A stretch of 34,890 nucleotides of DNA from Candidatus Fermentibacterota bacterium (lineage in GTDB: Bacteria > JAFGKV01): the NCBI GenBank assembly GCA_030620115.1, contig JAUXFG010000028.1, forward strand, positions 1 to 34,890, read 5' to 3'. Shown here one piece after another: positions 8,110 to 17,341 of the stretch. The notes under the pieces are model-generated. The model saw only the letters and a list, made by a program, of their open reading frames with translations. It did not search any database and had not been told where the DNA came from. Position 1 is the first letter of the stretch. Each line of letters starts with the position of its first letter. A program made the position numbers and the translations under genes.

Positions 8110-10863
8110 TCAGTAGCTCCAGCCGAAGAAGAACTGCGTGTTCCTGCGCCCCCAATATGACTTGAAATCAGTAGGCGAGGCCATGTCGAGTCTCAGTACG
8201 AGTACGCCGCCCATCGAAAGACGCAGCCCGAGACCCGTGCTCCCCACAAAACCTGGAAATGCGGCGTCCCATGCCCTGCCCGCATCAACAAACGCGGCGC
8301 CGCGAAGGGGGCCAAACCCGATTTCCCCCGCAGGTGTGAAAAAGACGATGGCATCCAACAACGGATATCTGAGCTCGGCGTTGAAGAGCATCCGATGTTT
8401 TCCCACCATACGATTGTTTCCCCACCCCCGCAAACTCAATGGCCCCCCGAGGCCGAACCGTTTTGGCCGTGTGCCTTCACTGGTCCAGAGCTGCCCGCGA
8501 AGGGCCAGCGTCGAACGAAGAGTGATCCGCAGATATCGCCTGAGATCGACAAAAAGCTCCCTCCTGGTGGTGCCACTGCTTCCACCCTCCAACCCCAGTG
8601 TGCCTTGTACGCTCAGCCGAGAGCCATCCCAAGGACCCTCTGATCCCCAAAGCGCGGTATCACGAACATACCCCATGCGCGCACGCAATTCGACCCAGTT
8701 TGTATTGTCATAGAGCCCTTCCGCCCACCGGATACTGCTTCCACCCTCGATTCTATGAAATCTGCTCAACGGATAGCTCAATGAGAGTGCCGTACCGCTA
8801 TGTCGTTCTGCTGCTCTGAACCCATCTTCGAGTGTTTCGCTCACCACGGGCAATCGGAACACACCCACTCCATAGTTGAGCCGTCGATGGAGATTCACGT
8901 ACGAGACGGCGAGATTGAAGCTTCCGAGGAAGTTATCCATACTCTCAGAACTGTTGCTCACGTGAAAGTAGAAACGGCGGTCACCAAGTACATCCGTCAG
9001 CAAAACGTCAGCTCCCCCGCCCACGGCAATAGATGGATCGTATGCCATGACACCACGCGAGAGGTCTAAGCTATACTTCGGTCTATAGGGCCTCGAACAT
9101 AGGTCGGCACGCGGGGCGGGCTCCTCCCAAAACCCCGCACAATCTCCTTGCACCACATCTTCAACGCGCATCTGATCCATGGGATAGCGTGCCGCAAAGA
9201 CCGAGAACATGCCATGTCGATATACGGAGAAATAGAGTGTGGAACCATCCCTGCTCCAGGCTGGATCCGAAGATCCTCCCTTTGGCGCCACCACACATGC
9301 CATGTCCTTGCCATCGGTGACCCAGATCTCGCTCCCGCGCCCCCTGTCGGTGACAAAGGCGATCTCATCACCCGTGGGGCGCCACGCGGGATAGCTGTCG
9401 AGCGTGTGCCCATACGTCAGCTGCGTGATTCGACCATCCTCCAAGTCGTAGATAAAGAGATTCCGACATCTATCAAGGCCGCAGGAGATTCGGTCCGAAC
9501 TGAAAACCAGACGACGGCCATCAGGATCGAAGCATGGAGACGCATCGTAGAACACATCATTGGTGAGGCGCTGGAGTTCCCCCGAACCACGCTCAAGCAT
9601 ATAGAGATCAACAACACCTACCGAATCCGAAGCACTGAATGCCACACGCGTACCGTCGAGTGAGATGCTCGGGCTGCTGAGCCCTATGAGCGCATCGAAT
9701 GTCCACGAGGACAAGAAATCTCCGGATGTCACATCCATCAGATAGAGGGCATCCCGCTCCCCTGCTTTTGCCACAAAAGCCACGGTGTTGTTTGGCCCGG
9801 CGCCAAGCCTTGAGCGGAAAAGATGCAGTGACTCCAACCCCTCGGTGCCCCCAGCCTTGAGCAGCTTCCTGACTCTCCTCGCTCCGGTCCCGGGATCCAG
9901 CGCGCAGATGGAGGTGTAGCCGTCGCCATATGAGATGGCCAACACGGTGTCTGCAGAGCCGCCGGTGACTGCCGGCGAAAGATATGATCCGCCGTTGCGA
10001 GAGATTCTGGTGAATTGAAGCTCCGCCTCGTCCCGGGAAAACTGATAAGTAAACCGCCGCCCGAGCCAATCTCGCCACGCAGACGTGAGCTCATCAAATG
10101 AATGACCAGTTACGGTGAGAAAAACCTCTTCGAAATCGCGGGCCTGCCAGAGAGACCGGAGTATCTCTTCGATGCATCCAACGCCCCATGTCTCCGTCAT
10201 GAATAGAAGCAGGGAATGGCCGGCACAGTACACAAGATAGCTCCTGTTGACCTTCCATAGATTCGCCACCCCGGGAAGCCTTCCGTCAAGAAAGGCGTCG
10301 GCAAGCACCATCTCCTCTCGGGCGGTCCAAGTCGTGCTCGTATACTCCGCCAGCCCCTCCGAAAACCAAAGCGGCACACTGGTGGAGCGGTGTCTTCGAT
10401 GCAGGTTCATTTCTCGGACAAGTTTGTCGCCCATCACCGCATGGGTCATTTCGTGCACAAGCACGTGCCGCAGATCGCTATATGATCCGGTGTTCGGTAT
10501 TGCGACTCTCCCCTTGACGAATTCGGTAAAACCGCCAACCCCCTCTGGCAATATGAACGGCAGTATGTTCGTTTCCAGGAACTCCGGGTGACTATTGTAG
10601 ATCACCACGGGGACCTGATAACGAGGAATGTGCCCCAGGAGATCCTCCACCTGCGCAACATCAGTGGTGATCACGTGCGCAGCATAGCTCGCGACCTTGT
10701 GAAGCCCGGATGGATAGTACAGCCTGCAAGCCCCCACATCGAGTTCCTGCCATTCACGCCTGAAGTACTGAACTTTATTCTTGCCGAAACCGTAGTAGCC
10801 ATAGGTCTGCGAAGGTAGGATCAGCGCAAACAACAGAACAAGGCTACCACGCAATAACATCAC
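8110..10863 (-). CDS. Peptidase MA / TolB-like propeller / Omp85-like barrel fusion protein
   Basis: A 917-residue exported protein with three parts. After a signal peptide (hydrophobic run to about residue 22) comes a peptidase-MA-like zinc metalloprotease domain with HEMTH at 137-141 and a downstream WFSEGLAEY (Glu169 or Glu173 as the third ligand). A TolB/PD40-type beta propeller covers about 280-600, with repeated S.DG..ifS and DP..S.DG patterns such as SPSISLDGTRVAFSASD and FDPDGRRLVFSSDR. The C-terminal third has the features of an Omp85/BamA-type barrel: alternating strands, FGLGGPLSLRGW near 800, and a final aromatic (FGWSY). This would put a protease and a propeller in the periplasm, anchored by a barrel. 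GTG (10863) is followed at once by ATG (10860). The 5' end overlaps the upstream lipoprotein gene by 20 bases, so the two are coupled. Confidence 0.9.
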   Translation of the reverse strand: MMLLRGSLVLLFALILPSQTYGYYGFGKNKVQYFRREWQELDVGACRLYYPSGLHKVASYAAHVITTDVAQVEDLLGHIPRYQVPVVIYNSHPEFLETNILPFILPEGVGGFTEFVKGRVAIPNTGSYSDLRHVLVHEMTHAVMGDKLVREMNLHRRHRSTSVPLWFSEGLAEYTSTTWTAREEMVLADAFLDGRLPGVANLWKVNRSYLVYCAGHSLLLFMTETWGVGCIEEILRSLWQARDFEEVFLTVTGHSFDELTSAWRDWLGRRFTYQFSRDEAELQFTRISRNGGSYLSPAVTGGSADTVLAISYGDGYTSICALDPGTGARRVRKLLKAGGTEGLESLHLFRSRLGAGPNNTVAFVAKAGERDALYLMDVTSGDFLSSWTFDALIGLSSPSISLDGTRVAFSASDSVGVVDLYMLERGSGELQRLTNDVFYDASPCFDPDGRRLVFSSDRISCGLDRCRNLFIYDLEDGRITQLTYGHTLDSYPAWRPTGDEIAFVTDRGRGSEIWVTDGKDMACVVAPKGGSSDPAWSRDGSTLYFSVYRHGMFSVFAARYPMDQMRVEDVVQGDCAGFWEEPAPRADLCSRPYRPKYSLDLSRGVMAYDPSIAVGGGADVLLTDVLGDRRFYFHVSNSSESMDNFLGSFNLAVSYVNLHRRLNYGVGVFRLPVVSETLEDGFRAAERHSGTALSLSYPLSRFHRIEGGSSIRWAEGLYDNTNWVELRARMGYVRDTALWGSEGPWDGSRLSVQGTLGLEGGSSGTTRRELFVDLRRYLRITLRSTLALRGQLWTSEGTRPKRFGLGGPLSLRGWGNNRMVGKHRMLFNAELRYPLLDAIVFFTPAGEIGFGPLRGAAFVDAGRAWDAAFPGFVGSTGLGLRLSMGGVLVLRLDMASPTDFKSYWGRRNTQFFFGWSY

Positions 10864-11650
10864 TCATCTCTTTGCATGGGACACAAAAAACATCCTCGGC
10901 GATATCGCCTATCTTTCTTGTATTGATATCGAGCCACATACGGGAGTCCTTTCCCGGCCAATGAAAGACCACGCGCGAGGGAAAGAAGATCCCATGGATC
11001 TCCCTGTATGATTCGATCTGGGCAGTCACGCGATCCCGCGCTTCGCCGAGGCAAAGGTACTTGGGCGCCTTCTTCTTTTCATCAACAGCAAGAAAGACCC
11101 GACATTGCGGCTCAAACCAGCCTTTCCTGCCACCAAGCCGCCCTGGCATCCATTGATATGAACTGTCCAGATTTGGCCACAGGAGCGTGTTGAGACCGAT
11201 CAGTGCTTCGCCCCAATCGATCTCCAAACCAAGGAGTGCGCCCAGAGGTACCGCGGACACAGACCCACAATGGCATTCCCGTTCCTGTGCCAAGACTACG
11301 CAAAGACTGTCGCCTTGAATGGCCATATCCGCCAACATCGTTCCTTCGGTGGCAAAGACTTGGATCCTCATACGCCCAGTATTCGCTGCAAAGGCCCATC
11401 GGGCCAGATAGCGCACCTCCCCTTTCATAGCAAGAACCTTGCCCGAAGCTCTGAACGATGTGGGGGTACGGAGACTATCCATGGGCATCAATCGGATTTT
11501 GGGCTCTTCAAACGGGATGAACTTCGCAGGCCCGGCACACGATCCGATCAGCGCTCCAATCACTAGTAAACCAAGCATGTAAAATAGCTGTCTCTCGCTC
11601 CCGATGTGAGCGAGGAAACACAGGCCACTCCCCTTCCACGCGTGGCTCAC
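10844..11650 (-). CDS. Outer membrane lipoprotein, LolB/DUF4292-like
   Basis: The first gene of the operon lipoprotein, protease/barrel protein, recG. The GTG at 11650 has GGAG seven bases upstream (11658-11661). An in-frame ATG at 11578 gives a textbook lipoprotein signal, MLGLLVIGAL followed by the lipobox IGSC (Cys at residue 14 from that ATG), but lacks an equally good ribosome site. With the upstream start the n-region would be unusually long. The mature part is beta-rich, with a SFRASGKVLAM strand and a RVVFHWPGKDSRMWLDI segment near the end, as in LolB/DUF4292-type lipid-binding lipoproteins. It probably acts at the inner face of the outer membrane together with its barrel-bearing neighbour. 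The family assignment rests on general pattern only; being a lipoprotein is much surer. Confidence 0.75.
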   Translation of the reverse strand: MSHAWKGSGLCFLAHIGSERQLFYMLGLLVIGALIGSCAGPAKFIPFEEPKIRLMPMDSLRTPTSFRASGKVLAMKGEVRYLARWAFAANTGRMRIQVFATEGTMLADMAIQGDSLCVVLAQERECHCGSVSAVPLGALLGLEIDWGEALIGLNTLLWPNLDSSYQWMPGRLGGRKGWFEPQCRVFLAVDEKKKAPKYLCLGEARDRVTAQIESYREIHGIFFPSRVVFHWPGKDSRMWLDINTRKIGDIAEDVFCVPCKEMSDVIAW

Positions 11651-11755
11651 TCAGCAACTCCAAACAAATACATCTTTGGACCTCATCATCCTCTGGTGTG
11701 TTCTGGCAAGTCCATGCTCACCCAGGTCTACGATTGATCAAACACAACGAATCGC

Positions 11756-11914
11756 ATGTTGGTTCGATTCACACGGGAGCAGATTCTTGTCTACATGCAA
11801 CCGGGGGCGCTTCCTGCCAACGCCTTGGCAGATGTCATCAAACAGGTTGAGGAACTGGATATGGATGATGTCCGAGCCAAGATCGCAGAGCAGGAGCTTC
11901 GCGAGGCCATATAG
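11756..11914 (+). CDS. Possible 52-residue acidic protein
   Basis: A plus-strand frame in the otherwise empty 11651-11951 gap. It starts at an ATG (MLVRFTREQI) and ends in a run of acidic helical sequence (VEELDMDDVRAKIAEQEL) at a TAG, with an in-frame stop shortly upstream of the start. Composition and codon pattern look coding, but no clear Shine-Dalgarno site precedes the ATG. The hairpin at 11919-11944 follows within five bases of the stop and could end its transcript. It may be a real small protein or the remnant of a larger gene. No family is recognised. Confidence 0.35.
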   Translation: MLVRFTREQILVYMQPGALPANALADVIKQVEELDMDDVRAKIAEQELREAI

Positions 11915-11918
11915 TAAG

Positions 11919-11944
11919 GTCGGGTTAGCCCAGCGCAACCCGAC
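11919..11944. repeat. GTCGGGTT/AACCCGAC hairpin
   Basis: Perfect 8-base arms around a 10-base loop (AGCCCAGCGC). The form matches a palindromic REP-like repeat seen scattered in many bacterial genomes. It sits between the possible rightward ORF ending at 11914 and the leftward hydrolase gene ending at 11952. Neither side has a clear T-run, so it could end transcription only weakly. Confidence 0.55.
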
Positions 11945-11951
11945 ATCTCCA

Positions 11952-12896
11952 CTACGCGACGTAGGCGGATAACCAGGTGAAAAACTTCCGATACACATCC
12001 TCCCTTACCTCTTGGCAGGACAGGACGAGATCATGCATCGCGCCGGGAATGCGTATCTCAGTGAGATGGTCCCCCAGGGCATCCGCATACCGGCCGATAT
12101 CCGCCACATCAAGCACCGTATCGGTCCTCAATGCGAGATCACTCCACTTCTTCAGTTTGCTGCTCTGGGCCGAATACATGATAAGCACCGGACAAGCAAT
12201 CTGGAGTCCACCCTGAATCTTCTTGTGTGCATTATGGATTGCTCTTAGCCACCCGGTCCGGAGCGGAAAACCATTGATGGGCTTCCACTCAAGGTTATAA
12301 TCCCACTCCCCATGATGATCTCGATGCAGGCTCTCGCCTGCGATGGGGGAAAGGCCTCCAGGCACGTACAGGTCTGGATGGAACCTCGCCACGGATCCTA
12401 TGAGATCCATGAGGACCGTTCTCTTGATCCAATTCTCGTTGAACTCAAAAAACGGGCTATCGAGGAAGAGGGCATTGATGGTTCCCTCATGGCGGAACTG
12501 ATGAGCGTAGATCGCAATCACAAGACATCCGGTGGAGTGCCCATGCAAGAGAAGTTTCTCATTGCCATCACGGTTCTTGATGATGTCGATTCCTTGTGCG
12601 AGCTCTTCGAAGTACTCGCTGATATCGTTGCAGAAGTTTGGGGTCTGGTGCGGCAATAGAGATCGACCATACTTTCGCAGGTCAAGCGCATAGAAATTGA
12701 ACCCATGTTCGCAATACTTCTCCGCCATCTCCGCTTTGAAGAAGTAGTCAACGTATCCGTGGATATAGAGCACCGCCTTGGTGGATTCCTTTGGCGCTCT
12801 CTTGCGAATGAGCGTGGCGATACTCTCTCCCTCATAATCATCCTGGAGCGCGAGTGTCTCTCTCTCGAATCCGCCTCCCAGTATGTCAGCTTCCAT
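11952..12896 (-). CDS. Alpha/beta hydrolase (serine hydrolase, S33/lysophospholipase-like)
   Basis: A 314-residue cytoplasmic hydrolase. The nucleophile elbow is GHSTG with Ser121, the oxyanion strand is VLYIHGYVDY (about 42-51), and a late GAMHDLVLS carries the catalytic His. The acid is probably the Asp in DTVLDVADI. It resembles the monoglyceride lipase/lysophospholipase branch that carries HGHSTG. The large insertion rich in His and Trp (LHRDHHGEWDYNLEW) between the elbow and the acid would be the lid. No signal peptide is seen. The gene stands alone, 74 bases downstream of the acetyltransferase gene on the same strand. The substrate is unknown: a lipid ester or small ester is the usual guess. 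Confidence 0.85.
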   Translation of the reverse strand: MEADILGGGFERETLALQDDYEGESIATLIRKRAPKESTKAVLYIHGYVDYFFKAEMAEKYCEHGFNFYALDLRKYGRSLLPHQTPNFCNDISEYFEELAQGIDIIKNRDGNEKLLLHGHSTGCLVIAIYAHQFRHEGTINALFLDSPFFEFNENWIKRTVLMDLIGSVARFHPDLYVPGGLSPIAGESLHRDHHGEWDYNLEWKPINGFPLRTGWLRAIHNAHKKIQGGLQIACPVLIMYSAQSSKLKKWSDLALRTDTVLDVADIGRYADALGDHLTEIRIPGAMHDLVLSCQEVREDVYRKFFTWLSAYVA

Positions 12897-12970
12897 TATT
12901 TCGCATTCCTATTCCCCAGATTATAGATTCCAGATTGACAGATTGTTGATTCCTCCCCAATTCCTCAATC

Positions 12971-13720
12971 CTAATCTCTCAGCAAACCCATCCTCAGCAC
13001 ATCGTGATGAGCTCGGTCGAAAAAAACCTCATTTCGCAAGATGCCCTCGATCCGAAAGCCCAGCTCCTCATTCAACCTGATATTCATGATATTGGTCTCC
13101 AGTGTATTGAGATAGATCTTCTCCAGGCCAAGGGTGGCTTGTCCGTATGCGATCCACAGCTTTGTAGCCTCTTTCCCAAATCCTCTGCCCCGCGCCTTTG
13201 ACTCCCCCACTATCTTCCTCAGCTCAGCCTTTGCTTGGATCCTGTCATGGTTGATATATGCAACCAGCCCGATGGGAGTCGTATCGTGCAGTGTCACCGT
13301 GCCGAGGATGCACCGATCGTTCTTGATGAAGTCATCGACACAGAGGAATCTTGATGACGTGATGGAGAGCAGGAAGTACCGTCCATGCTGGTCGTCGATC
13401 CATTTCTGGAAAAAGACCCGGTCGGTCTCACGCTGGAAGGATCTTATCGTCAACCGTTCACTCCGTAAGGGCAGGATAAGAGACGCCCCCACATCCTGCA
13501 TAGGGTTCGAAGTGCGTCGAATGTCACGAGATGGGGCGGGCGAATCCGTCGATAGGTGATTGTTGCTCATTGCGGAATCAAGAAGAATGTTCACGAATCG
13601 AACATAGTCCATCTTCTTGAATCCATAGGCGGACGCCTCCTTGAAGAACCCTCTTGCCAAAGTCTCAATCGTGGTATCCGGTAGTTCACTCTCTGGCTGA
13701 TCCACGGCAATCCTCTCCAT
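12971..13720 (-). CDS. GNAT-family N-acetyltransferase (RimJ/RimL-like)
   Basis: The recommended start is the ATG at 13720 (MERIAVDQPES), preceded closely by AGGAA. Longer versions up to 13864 would only add sequence lying over the GH13 gene in another frame. The 249-residue protein has about 80 N-terminal residues with a helical segment (LARGFFKEASAYGFKKMDYVRF) that I cannot place, then a RimJ/RimL-type GNAT fold. That part has LRSERLTIRSF, the acetyl-CoA loop ESKARGRGFGKEA, LNTLETNIMNIRLNEELGF and a FFDRAHHDVLRMGLL ending. It transfers an acetyl group to an amine, but the substrate is unknown. The start overlaps the last 35 bases of the upstream GH13 gene, so translation is probably coupled. 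Confidence 0.85.
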   Translation of the reverse strand: MERIAVDQPESELPDTTIETLARGFFKEASAYGFKKMDYVRFVNILLDSAMSNNHLSTDSPAPSRDIRRTSNPMQDVGASLILPLRSERLTIRSFQRETDRVFFQKWIDDQHGRYFLLSITSSRFLCVDDFIKNDRCILGTVTLHDTTPIGLVAYINHDRIQAKAELRKIVGESKARGRGFGKEATKLWIAYGQATLGLEKIYLNTLETNIMNIRLNEELGFRIEGILRNEVFFDRAHHDVLRMGLLRD

Positions 13721-16700
13721 GTTTTCCTGTTGTTGCGTCGGTTCTTCCCCCTGTATTGAACGGGAATCTCCCCTGCGTATCCGACTGCAGACCACGGTTG
13801 GCGGATTCATCCCAAGCCACCACGCGGTAGTAGACATCTCCGTCAGGTGGGGCACTGTCAACATAAGAGGTATCGATGACTGAGGATAGGAAGTAAACGT
13901 TCTCTGTCTCGAAATACGGGATCATCGCCCGGTAGACCTCGTAGAAAGAGACCTGTTCGGGCCCACCAATACTGTCAGATGTTACTGCGGACCACGTGAC
14001 GGTGATGTGCCCTTCCGACGGAATCAGAGTCACTTCATCTGGAGCGGCGGGTGGGATGGTATCCTCAGTAGTCCATCGTTTGTTTCGGCAGTACATCCTT
14101 GCCTCGGAGCCTGGAATCGTGAGAACACGCTGCAGGTCGGAGACATTGACAGTAGAATCACCAAGGAACTCATACCATATTCCAGTTATGGGAAAGTCTA
14201 TGCTCACCGTCTTGGCAAGACGATCGAAATTGACCACCACCACCACGGAGTCAGTATTGGAGTCAGTGGCCCTCCAGTACGAAATCACATGATTATCACT
14301 GTCCTGGAGCGTGGTAAAGAGGTTTCCACTTCGAAGAGATGCATAGTTCTTTCGAAGCCAGATCAAACGGCGGTAATGCTTGAGAAGTCCTGATCCCGCA
14401 TCTTCCTCCACATACTCCCAATGGAGCGGATTCGGATCAATGGTACGTTCAGTATCTTCGCCGAATTCCTGCCCATGGTAAAGCATAGGCGTGCCTGTGC
14501 AGGTCAGAAGAACCACGGCCCCCAGCTTCGACTTCTTGACTGCCAGGTCATAGTCGATGCCCGGATTGGTCTGCGCTTCGTAGACAATCCTCTGTTCATC
14601 GTGGCTCTCGGTATAGTTCACCACCTGGCTCTCGTCGGTGAACCCATCGCCGGCATAGTGGATGGCTTGGGCGGTTACATCCATGTTCCCATAGCTCGAT
14701 CCTTCGAACTGATCCTCGCGCAGGTTCGCCTTCATCTGGTCGTGAAAGGTATCGTGCCAGAGTGACGTCGCCTTGGTCTCAGTCACCACATCCGTTTCCT
14801 GGGGCAGGTGTTCGAGCACCTGGTACACATCGTGATCATGATCCCAGGCAACATAGGTGAAGTATCCGATACCATTCCCGGCGCCGTCGCCCACACCATC
14901 CCAGCCAATGAACGCAGTGGCATCATATCGGAAGCCGTCCACGTGATATTCGTCCATCCAGAACTCCAGTACATCCTTGGTGAGCTGTTTCGTCCCATCA
15001 CTCCAATGATCAAGATCCGGGAAACCCCAAGGATTCGTGAGCGCATGAAACCACGGGCTGGCATCATAGTCGTCGCCGTACAACCGGTACAAGGAGGCCG
15101 ATGCATCCAGATGATTGAACACCATATCGATCAGGATGGCGATACCGTAGGAGTGGGCTGCATCTACGAGGTTCTTCAGATCATCCGGGCTCCCGTACGT
15201 GGCCTCGGGCGCGAAGTAGTAGGCCGGGTTATATCCCCAGCTTATGCCACCGGGGAACTCATAGCAGGGCATGAGCTCAAGAGCATTGATCCCTAGCGAG
15301 GCGAGATAGGGAAGACGTGCCTGCAGACCGGCAAAGTCGCCGCTTTCAGAAAAATCACCCACGTGCGCTTCATAGATGATCATATCTTCCGGCGCAAGGG
15401 GAAGCCAAGAAACATCAGTCCACGGGAAGGCTGTTTCGCCTACTTCGATTACGGCTTCAGCGAGACGCCAATTGCCGGATTGTGCGCCATTCTCAGTCCA
15501 ATCGACTTCCCGTGCATACGGGTCGGCAATGGGGAGATTCCCGTCCACAAGAAAACGATAGTGGTACGTTCCATCGGCGAGCGTCAGGCTAGTCCACCAG
15601 ATGCTATCCTGGTACGACATGAGAAGGTCGGAACTGCCGCTCCATCCGTTGAAGTCACCGGACAAGGCCACAAAGTGCTTCTCCGGCGCCCAGAGGGCGA
15701 AGGTTGCCGTACCATCACCATTGTCGTTCGCTCCTGGTGACGTACCGCCGGGAGGCTGCGAATCAATGACTGTGGGCACGATCCAGGTATGGGTGAAGTC
15801 AAACGAGACCAGGCCTGCATTCTCCGCCTCTGCCACCAGGAGGTGTGATCCCAAGGAGTCCGCACTGGTATCCCATGAAAAGGGCGAGCTAGTGGCCACG
15901 TCAGTGCCGTCGAGCCAAAGCGTGGTTTGAGTCGCACCGCTGCTGGTCCAGGTCACGTTCACCACCACACCCTGAACGAACGATGTATCCGCGGGGGGAT
16001 GCGTCAGATCGACCTCAGGTTCACCGGCTCGAGGCTCGAACCAGAGCTTGATCTGATAGTCATTCCCGCTGTTGTTGTCCCAGGAGTCATCCAACCAGTG
16101 GATGACGAAATCCGCGGTATGCACCAGTTGCGCTCCCGTGTTGAAGGGACCCAGGCTGATGGTACATTCGCCGTTGGGATCGGGGCCCAGAAGAGGGCTT
16201 TCAATAGCAGTGTTGCCCGACGGGCTGCTTCCGGCCGGCCAGTACTGCGAAATCGGAGCAGTCCACGAACCATCGCCCGCGTTCACCCCCCAATGAAGCC
16301 AGCCCGACTGAGTACAATCTCTCACTGCAATGTCAATGGAATCGTTGGGCCCGGGTGGATCAGGCGTCCATACCAGATGACCCTGCGTCGCGTCGTAGAA
16401 GATCCCATCATTGGGGCGGATATCCGGACCGAGCCGGAAACCGTAGTGATGCACAAAGGTCTTCTCGCCGATTCCGTCCGATACGCCATTATCGGGGACC
16501 GCACTGTACAACCAGCCCCATCCGGGAGCCGAGGGAGATGCCAGGTCTTTCGCATAGATCACCATATGAACATGAGATGTAAAATGGAGATGGCTTCTGG
16601 GAATGGCCATCTCACACGAGCTATCGTTCCACACCACCGTGAACTCGGCCCTCAGATCATCGGTGGAGTTGGCGCCATCCCGCTGCCAGGACGATCCGTC

Positions 16701-17111
16701 ATGGAGCCATACGTGTTTTTCCGCCAAACCGTCAACCGCTTTCACTGAATAGAGGAGGTCTGCATTGAACGGCAGATTGACGATTGATCCCGCATACCAT
16801 TCCTCAGAAGGGAGCGATGAATCACCGGCTCCTTCTGACAGCCCAGGCATTGGATCGAAATCCATGGCGGCGAAGAGCGCCTGGTTGTACCCCCCGTTGT
16901 CGTTGATATTCACGCCGTCGAAGCCCACATACAACGAGTCAGCATCCCATGTCATGTAGCCGTTCTTGTTTGATGTCGAAGTCCACCATCGCTCACCACT
17001 GGTGTCCCATTCGGAAAGATCACCATCAACGGTTATTGAATGGTAGGTGTTCGCATATGTCGCACCTATGTGCATCAGCAGAAGAAGCGCAGTCACTGTT
17101 CTGATAGGCAA
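13686..17111 (-). CDS. Secreted multidomain GH13 alpha-glucan enzyme (amylase/branching type)
   Basis: An 1141-residue exported protein. Signal peptide is 1-21 (cut near YANTYH). A CBM9/DOMON-like domain (ITVDGDLSEWD, about 25-225) is followed by a beta-rich segment (about 230-365), an Ig-like stretch (about 366-450), a CBM48-type domain with LSGDFNGWSG (about 465-555) and the GH13 barrel (about 575-1000). GH13 motifs are region I DMVFNH (662-667), nucleophile Asp730 in VDGFRYDAT, acid/base Glu778 in VVTETKAT and region IV ESHDEQ (His837, Asp838). A fibronectin-III-like domain closes it (about 1020-1115). CBM48 and the SHDE motif point toward glycogen-branching or related enzymes; export and carbohydrate modules point toward starch or glycogen breakdown outside the cell. 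The start is a TTG with GAGGAGG at 17117-17123. Confidence 0.92.
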   Translation of the reverse strand: MPIRTVTALLLLMHIGATYANTYHSITVDGDLSEWDTSGERWWTSTSNKNGYMTWDADSLYVGFDGVNINDNGGYNQALFAAMDFDPMPGLSEGAGDSSLPSEEWYAGSIVNLPFNADLLYSVKAVDGLAEKHVWLHDGSSWQRDGANSTDDLRAEFTVVWNDSSCEMAIPRSHLHFTSHVHMVIYAKDLASPSAPGWGWLYSAVPDNGVSDGIGEKTFVHHYGFRLGPDIRPNDGIFYDATQGHLVWTPDPPGPNDSIDIAVRDCTQSGWLHWGVNAGDGSWTAPISQYWPAGSSPSGNTAIESPLLGPDPNGECTISLGPFNTGAQLVHTADFVIHWLDDSWDNNSGNDYQIKLWFEPRAGEPEVDLTHPPADTSFVQGVVVNVTWTSSGATQTTLWLDGTDVATSSPFSWDTSADSLGSHLLVAEAENAGLVSFDFTHTWIVPTVIDSQPPGGTSPGANDNGDGTATFALWAPEKHFVALSGDFNGWSGSSDLLMSYQDSIWWTSLTLADGTYHYRFLVDGNLPIADPYAREVDWTENGAQSGNWRLAEAVIEVGETAFPWTDVSWLPLAPEDMIIYEAHVGDFSESGDFAGLQARLPYLASLGINALELMPCYEFPGGISWGYNPAYYFAPEATYGSPDDLKNLVDAAHSYGIAILIDMVFNHLDASASLYRLYGDDYDASPWFHALTNPWGFPDLDHWSDGTKQLTKDVLEFWMDEYHVDGFRYDATAFIGWDGVGDGAGNGIGYFTYVAWDHDHDVYQVLEHLPQETDVVTETKATSLWHDTFHDQMKANLREDQFEGSSYGNMDVTAQAIHYAGDGFTDESQVVNYTESHDEQRIVYEAQTNPGIDYDLAVKKSKLGAVVLLTCTGTPMLYHGQEFGEDTERTIDPNPLHWEYVEEDAGSGLLKHYRRLIWLRKNYASLRSGNLFTTLQDSDNHVISYWRATDSNTDSVVVVVNFDRLAKTVSIDFPITGIWYEFLGDSTVNVSDLQRVLTIPGSEARMYCRNKRWTTEDTIPPAAPDEVTLIPSEGHITVTWSAVTSDSIGGPEQVSFYEVYRAMIPYFETENVYFLSSVIDTSYVDSAPPDGDVYYRVVAWDESANRGLQSDTQGRFPFNTGGRTDATTGKHGEDCRGSARE

Positions 17112-17116
17112 AACGA

Positions 17117-17123
17117 CCTCCTC
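17117..17123 (-). promoter_or_regulatory. Shine-Dalgarno site for the GH13 gene
   Basis: On the minus strand this reads GAGGAGG, five bases before the TTG at 17111. It decides a non-ATG start that places the signal peptide correctly at the N-terminus. Confidence 0.75.
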
Positions 17124-17341
17124 GATTCCGGTCTCGCGTCACCCCCGTACTTCATGAGTATCGAAAGGAATATAGTAAGAATTCATAGGTTTGAGGGAAT
17201 TCGATGTGTTGTTGCCATGGCTCTCCCTGGGAGTGATTGTCTGGTCGCGTCACATAAGAATGCCCTCAGATGGCGACGGGATGTTCAATCCATGAATCCC
17301 TCAATCAAGCACTTCGCTTCTCTCCCCAATTCCCCCCTCCC

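Noticed and set aside
13721-13864. N-terminal extension of the acetyltransferase
   Set aside because: It reads over the end of the GH13 gene in another frame; the ATG at 13720 has a nearby ribosome site and gives a sensible protein.
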